From Pycnococcus provasolii (Eukaryota > Chlorophyta > Pseudoscourfieldiophyceae > Pseudoscourfieldiales), in assembly GCA_049487715.1 (NCBI GenBank), contig CP150559.1:310001-374000 (forward strand): a stretch of DNA of 64,000 bases, in the 5' to 3' direction. The position numbers were made by a program, and so were the translations under genes. The notes below the pieces were generated by a model that saw only the letters and a list, made by a program, of their open reading frames with translations, searched no databases and was not told the DNA's origin. Positions 62,152 to 64,000 of this stretch are shown piece after piece (within the stretch, counting starts at the first letter, position 1; every line of letters begins with the position of its first letter).

Positions 62152-64000
62152 ATGGGTGGTGGCTCCAGCTCGACAATGCAAGGGGGTCTGCCCGGTGTGA
62201 CCTCTCACGTACGCACGCTTGATGAACCTCGTCAATCTTCGTCCTCATCAACAATGGATGTTTCTCACTCTGGGTGCGATCTGGTTGCGAATGGACTTGA
62301 TACCAACGGACTTGATGATGCGTCGTCGCGAGGCACATCAGATGAGAAGCGCGTGTCTGACGCGACGATGAACGACGCAGAAGAGGCGAACGCCGCTGCC
62401 GCCGCCGCCGCCGCCGCCGCTGGGAACCTCATCTGTCCGTCCATCACGCAACGCGACGTCAACGCGCTCAACGAGCCGGACCGCGCGACGCGCAAACGCG
62501 CGATGGAAACCATCGCGCGCGCACTAAGCCAAAGATCCACGCAAGAACTCGTCGACGTGCTTCACCCTTCGCGAACGCTGCTAGCGCCGCTCCTGCGAGC
62601 TCTTGGAGACGCCACGGAGCGCGTCAGGCTCGTCGCGGCGGAGGCTGTGCTGGACGCGCTCGTGCGTGCGCCGGACGCCGCAGCCGCGGCGCTGCCGCAG
62701 ATCGTGCCTATGCTGGCGGCACGCATCGGCGCGCCCGAACAGCGCGAGCCTTCGGAAGAAGTGCGCGAGATTCTTTCCAAGATCGTCGCTGGACCCGTCT
62801 TGCACACGCCCGCGGAGGCGATCGCAAGCGTCGCAGACCCTATTGCCGACATAACAAGTCGAGGCATGCTCGACGCGTACGCCGGCGTGAAAAAACTAGC
62901 CTGCGAGGCGGCAGGACTGCTCGTTGCCGCGGCGCCGACGTCTGGTGTGCACCCACGCGTGCTCGACGCGTGCATCACAGGCGCGCTCAAACACCAGCAC
63001 TCGAAGGTTCGCGTCGCCGCCGTCGCCGTCGTCGAGGCGTGCGTGCTCTGCCAGCGTCGTGACGTGTCGCTCGACGACATGACGGACGAGATCGCCTCGG
63101 CGGTGATGGACGACGACAGGGAAAACCTACTCGCCAGCTCCGCCGCGCCCGCGCTTCACCGCGTCGTCACGGAGGATGCAAGCCCGCAGGTCCGCATGCG
63201 CGCCTTTGTCGCGTGCGCGCGCATGGTTGGTGCGGAGCGTGCGGAGTGCCCGTCAGCGTATGCGCCCGTGCCGTCCGCCGCGGCGCCGCACGTCTACCCC
63301 ATGCTTCTGCTCGCACTCACGGACGAGGCGATTGCTCGCAGCCAGGCGGATGCCGCTCGCATCGCTCATCTCGTCGACGATGCAGCCGCGGTGTGGCACA
63401 AGGCACAGCCAGAAACTGGACCAGCAGGTGACGGAGGCATCGCCGGCGCGCCGGCGCCAGTCTCCGACATGTCGGATGCTGGTGACGCGCTACTGCCGTT
63501 CGATGCGGAAGTCGCGACATCCTCCTCCTCCCCCTCCTCCTCGTCATCTGGATGGCAGTGGTGGCCGACACCGGCGGCACGCGCTATGGCGGTGGCGCTT
63601 TTGCCGAAGCTGCTGAACGGCGTGCTGCGAACTCTTCGCGAATGGACGTCCGCCAAGCGAGCATCGGGTGCGCGATCGCTGCTCAGCCTCGTCGCGCTCA
63701 CACGCGGCGACGCCGCGCCGCATGCGTCCGCCATCTGCCCCGCTCTCGCCGCGGCTGTTGCTGACGACGACGCGGGAGTGGCAGCGCTCGTCGTGCTTGC
63801 CGCTCGTACGCTGGGAACGTGCTGCGATCCCTCACATTGGCTCGCGGTGGCACTCGAGCGTGTTGCGTCCGGAAATACCGCCGGCACGGCAGTGGAGGAA
63901 ATGTCGTCTACTCCATCGCCAAATGCGCCGAATGAAGCAACCGTGTCTGCAGGCCGTCGAGCGGGCGCGCTCGTGGCGCTCTCAAGCCTGCTGCGAGGTG
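62152..64000 (+). CDS. DNAAF5 (HEATR2)-like HEAT-repeat protein, 5' part
   Basis: Open from ATG 62152 to the window end, 616 codons, incomplete. After a Ser/Gly/Asp-rich lead and a poly-Ala run the repeat region begins: 'DVNALNEPDRATRKRAMETIARAL', 'LLAPLLRALGDATERVRLVAAEAVLDAL', 'LPQIVPMLAARIG' then 'EPSEEVREIL', and 'ALKHQHSKVRVAAVAVVEACV'. This order (NEPDRATRKRA start; RIG...EPSEE; HQHSKVRVA) matches DNAAF5, a cytoplasmic factor needed to preassemble axonemal dynein arms. A Ser/Pro insertion is at about 63520-63550. If right, the alga builds motile flagella at some stage. Confidence 0.7.
   Translation, partial: MGGGSSSTMQGGLPGVTSHVRTLDEPRQSSSSSTMDVSHSGCDLVANGLDTNGLDDASSRGTSDEKRVSDATMNDAEEANAAAAAAAAAAGNLICPSITQRDVNALNEPDRATRKRAMETIARALSQRSTQELVDVLHPSRTLLAPLLRALGDATERVRLVAAEAVLDALVRAPDAAAAALPQIVPMLAARIGAPEQREPSEEVREILSKIVAGPVLHTPAEAIASVADPIADITSRGMLDAYAGVKKLACEAAGLLVAAAPTSGVHPRVLDACITGALKHQHSKVRVAAVAVVEACVLCQRRDVSLDDMTDEIASAVMDDDRENLLASSAAPALHRVVTEDASPQVRMRAFVACARMVGAERAECPSAYAPVPSAAAPHVYPMLLLALTDEAIARSQADAARIAHLVDDAAAVWHKAQPETGPAGDGGIAGAPAPVSDMSDAGDALLPFDAEVATSSSSPSSSSSGWQWWPTPAARAMAVALLPKLLNGVLRTLREWTSAKRASGARSLLSLVALTRGDAAPHASAICPALAAAVADDDAGVAALVVLAARTLGTCCDPSHWLAVALERVASGNTAGTAVEEMSSTPSPNAPNEATVSAGRRAGALVALSSLLRG

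Noticed and set aside
1-64000. CRISPR array, bacterial operon or prophage
   Set aside because: No spaced direct repeats of CRISPR kind, no co-directional operon-like runs or ribosome binding sites; organelle presequences and GT-AG introns show a eukaryotic nucleus.

Overview
The window is nuclear DNA of a eukaryote, most likely a small marine green alga of the prasinophyte type. The pointers are a thylakoid-lumen protein of the MPH2/TL16.5 family with a twin-arginine lumen signal, a plastid SufE, a plant-type EREX PX-domain protein, dense and nearly intron-free GC-rich genes, short TTAGGG (CCCTAA) telomere-like arrays between genes, a UGA-containing selenoprotein W, and two circularly permuted tRNA genes (a gene form known from red algae and prasinophytes). 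A partial gene of the DNAAF5 (HEATR2) family suggests that the organism makes motile flagella. The species name is not readable from the sequence; a Pycnococcus-like alga would fit but is inference.

Layout. 1-26 kb: tail of an unknown gene, SLC35D-like nucleotide-sugar transporter, ankyrin protein, EREX-like PX/coiled-coil protein, a GATA zinc-finger gene broken by a frame change, a FoP/CHTOP-domain protein, NSF, selenoprotein W with a candidate SECIS element, a GT8-like type II membrane protein, MPH2-like lumen protein, WDR75/Utp17 (split over two frames), a TIR-like plus kinesin-light-chain-TPR protein, and malic enzyme. 26-33.2 kb: a ~1.2 kb inverted segmental duplication. Each arm carries a permuted tRNA-Ala(UGC) whose 5' half is interrupted by a GT-AG intron, and the arms enclose a very GC-rich 2OG-oxygenase/DOMON fusion and a secreted thioredoxin-fold-like protein. 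The right arm joins intact genes; the left arm holds their broken ends. 33-52 kb: CBS protein, dihydroxyacetone kinase with an inserted Tudor-like module, a broken hypothetical gene, plastid SufE, a small membrane protein, an acidic unknown protein, an RraA-like/KDPG-aldolase fusion, quinone oxidoreductase, a MOV10/SDE3-type RNA helicase, a KHDC4-like KH protein and two unknown membrane/coiled-coil proteins. 52-64 kb: two short non-autonomous LTR retroelements, each with intact 5-bp target duplications and related gag-like ORFs (one splits a small host ORF), exportin-4, a TPT/SLC35-type transporter and the 5' part of the DNAAF5-like gene.

The genes are ordinary housekeeping and organelle genes, not a pathway cluster. 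The most notable things are: the permuted, intron-bearing tRNA-Ala pair; the selenoprotein hidden behind its UGA; the strong tendency of short TTAGGG arrays to lie in promoter gaps; and several unusual domain fusions (DAK+Tudor-like, 2OG+DOMON, RraA+KDPG aldolase, TIR-like+TPR). Many reading frames have GTG/TTG at their apparent 5' end; where an in-frame ATG exists I moved the start to it.
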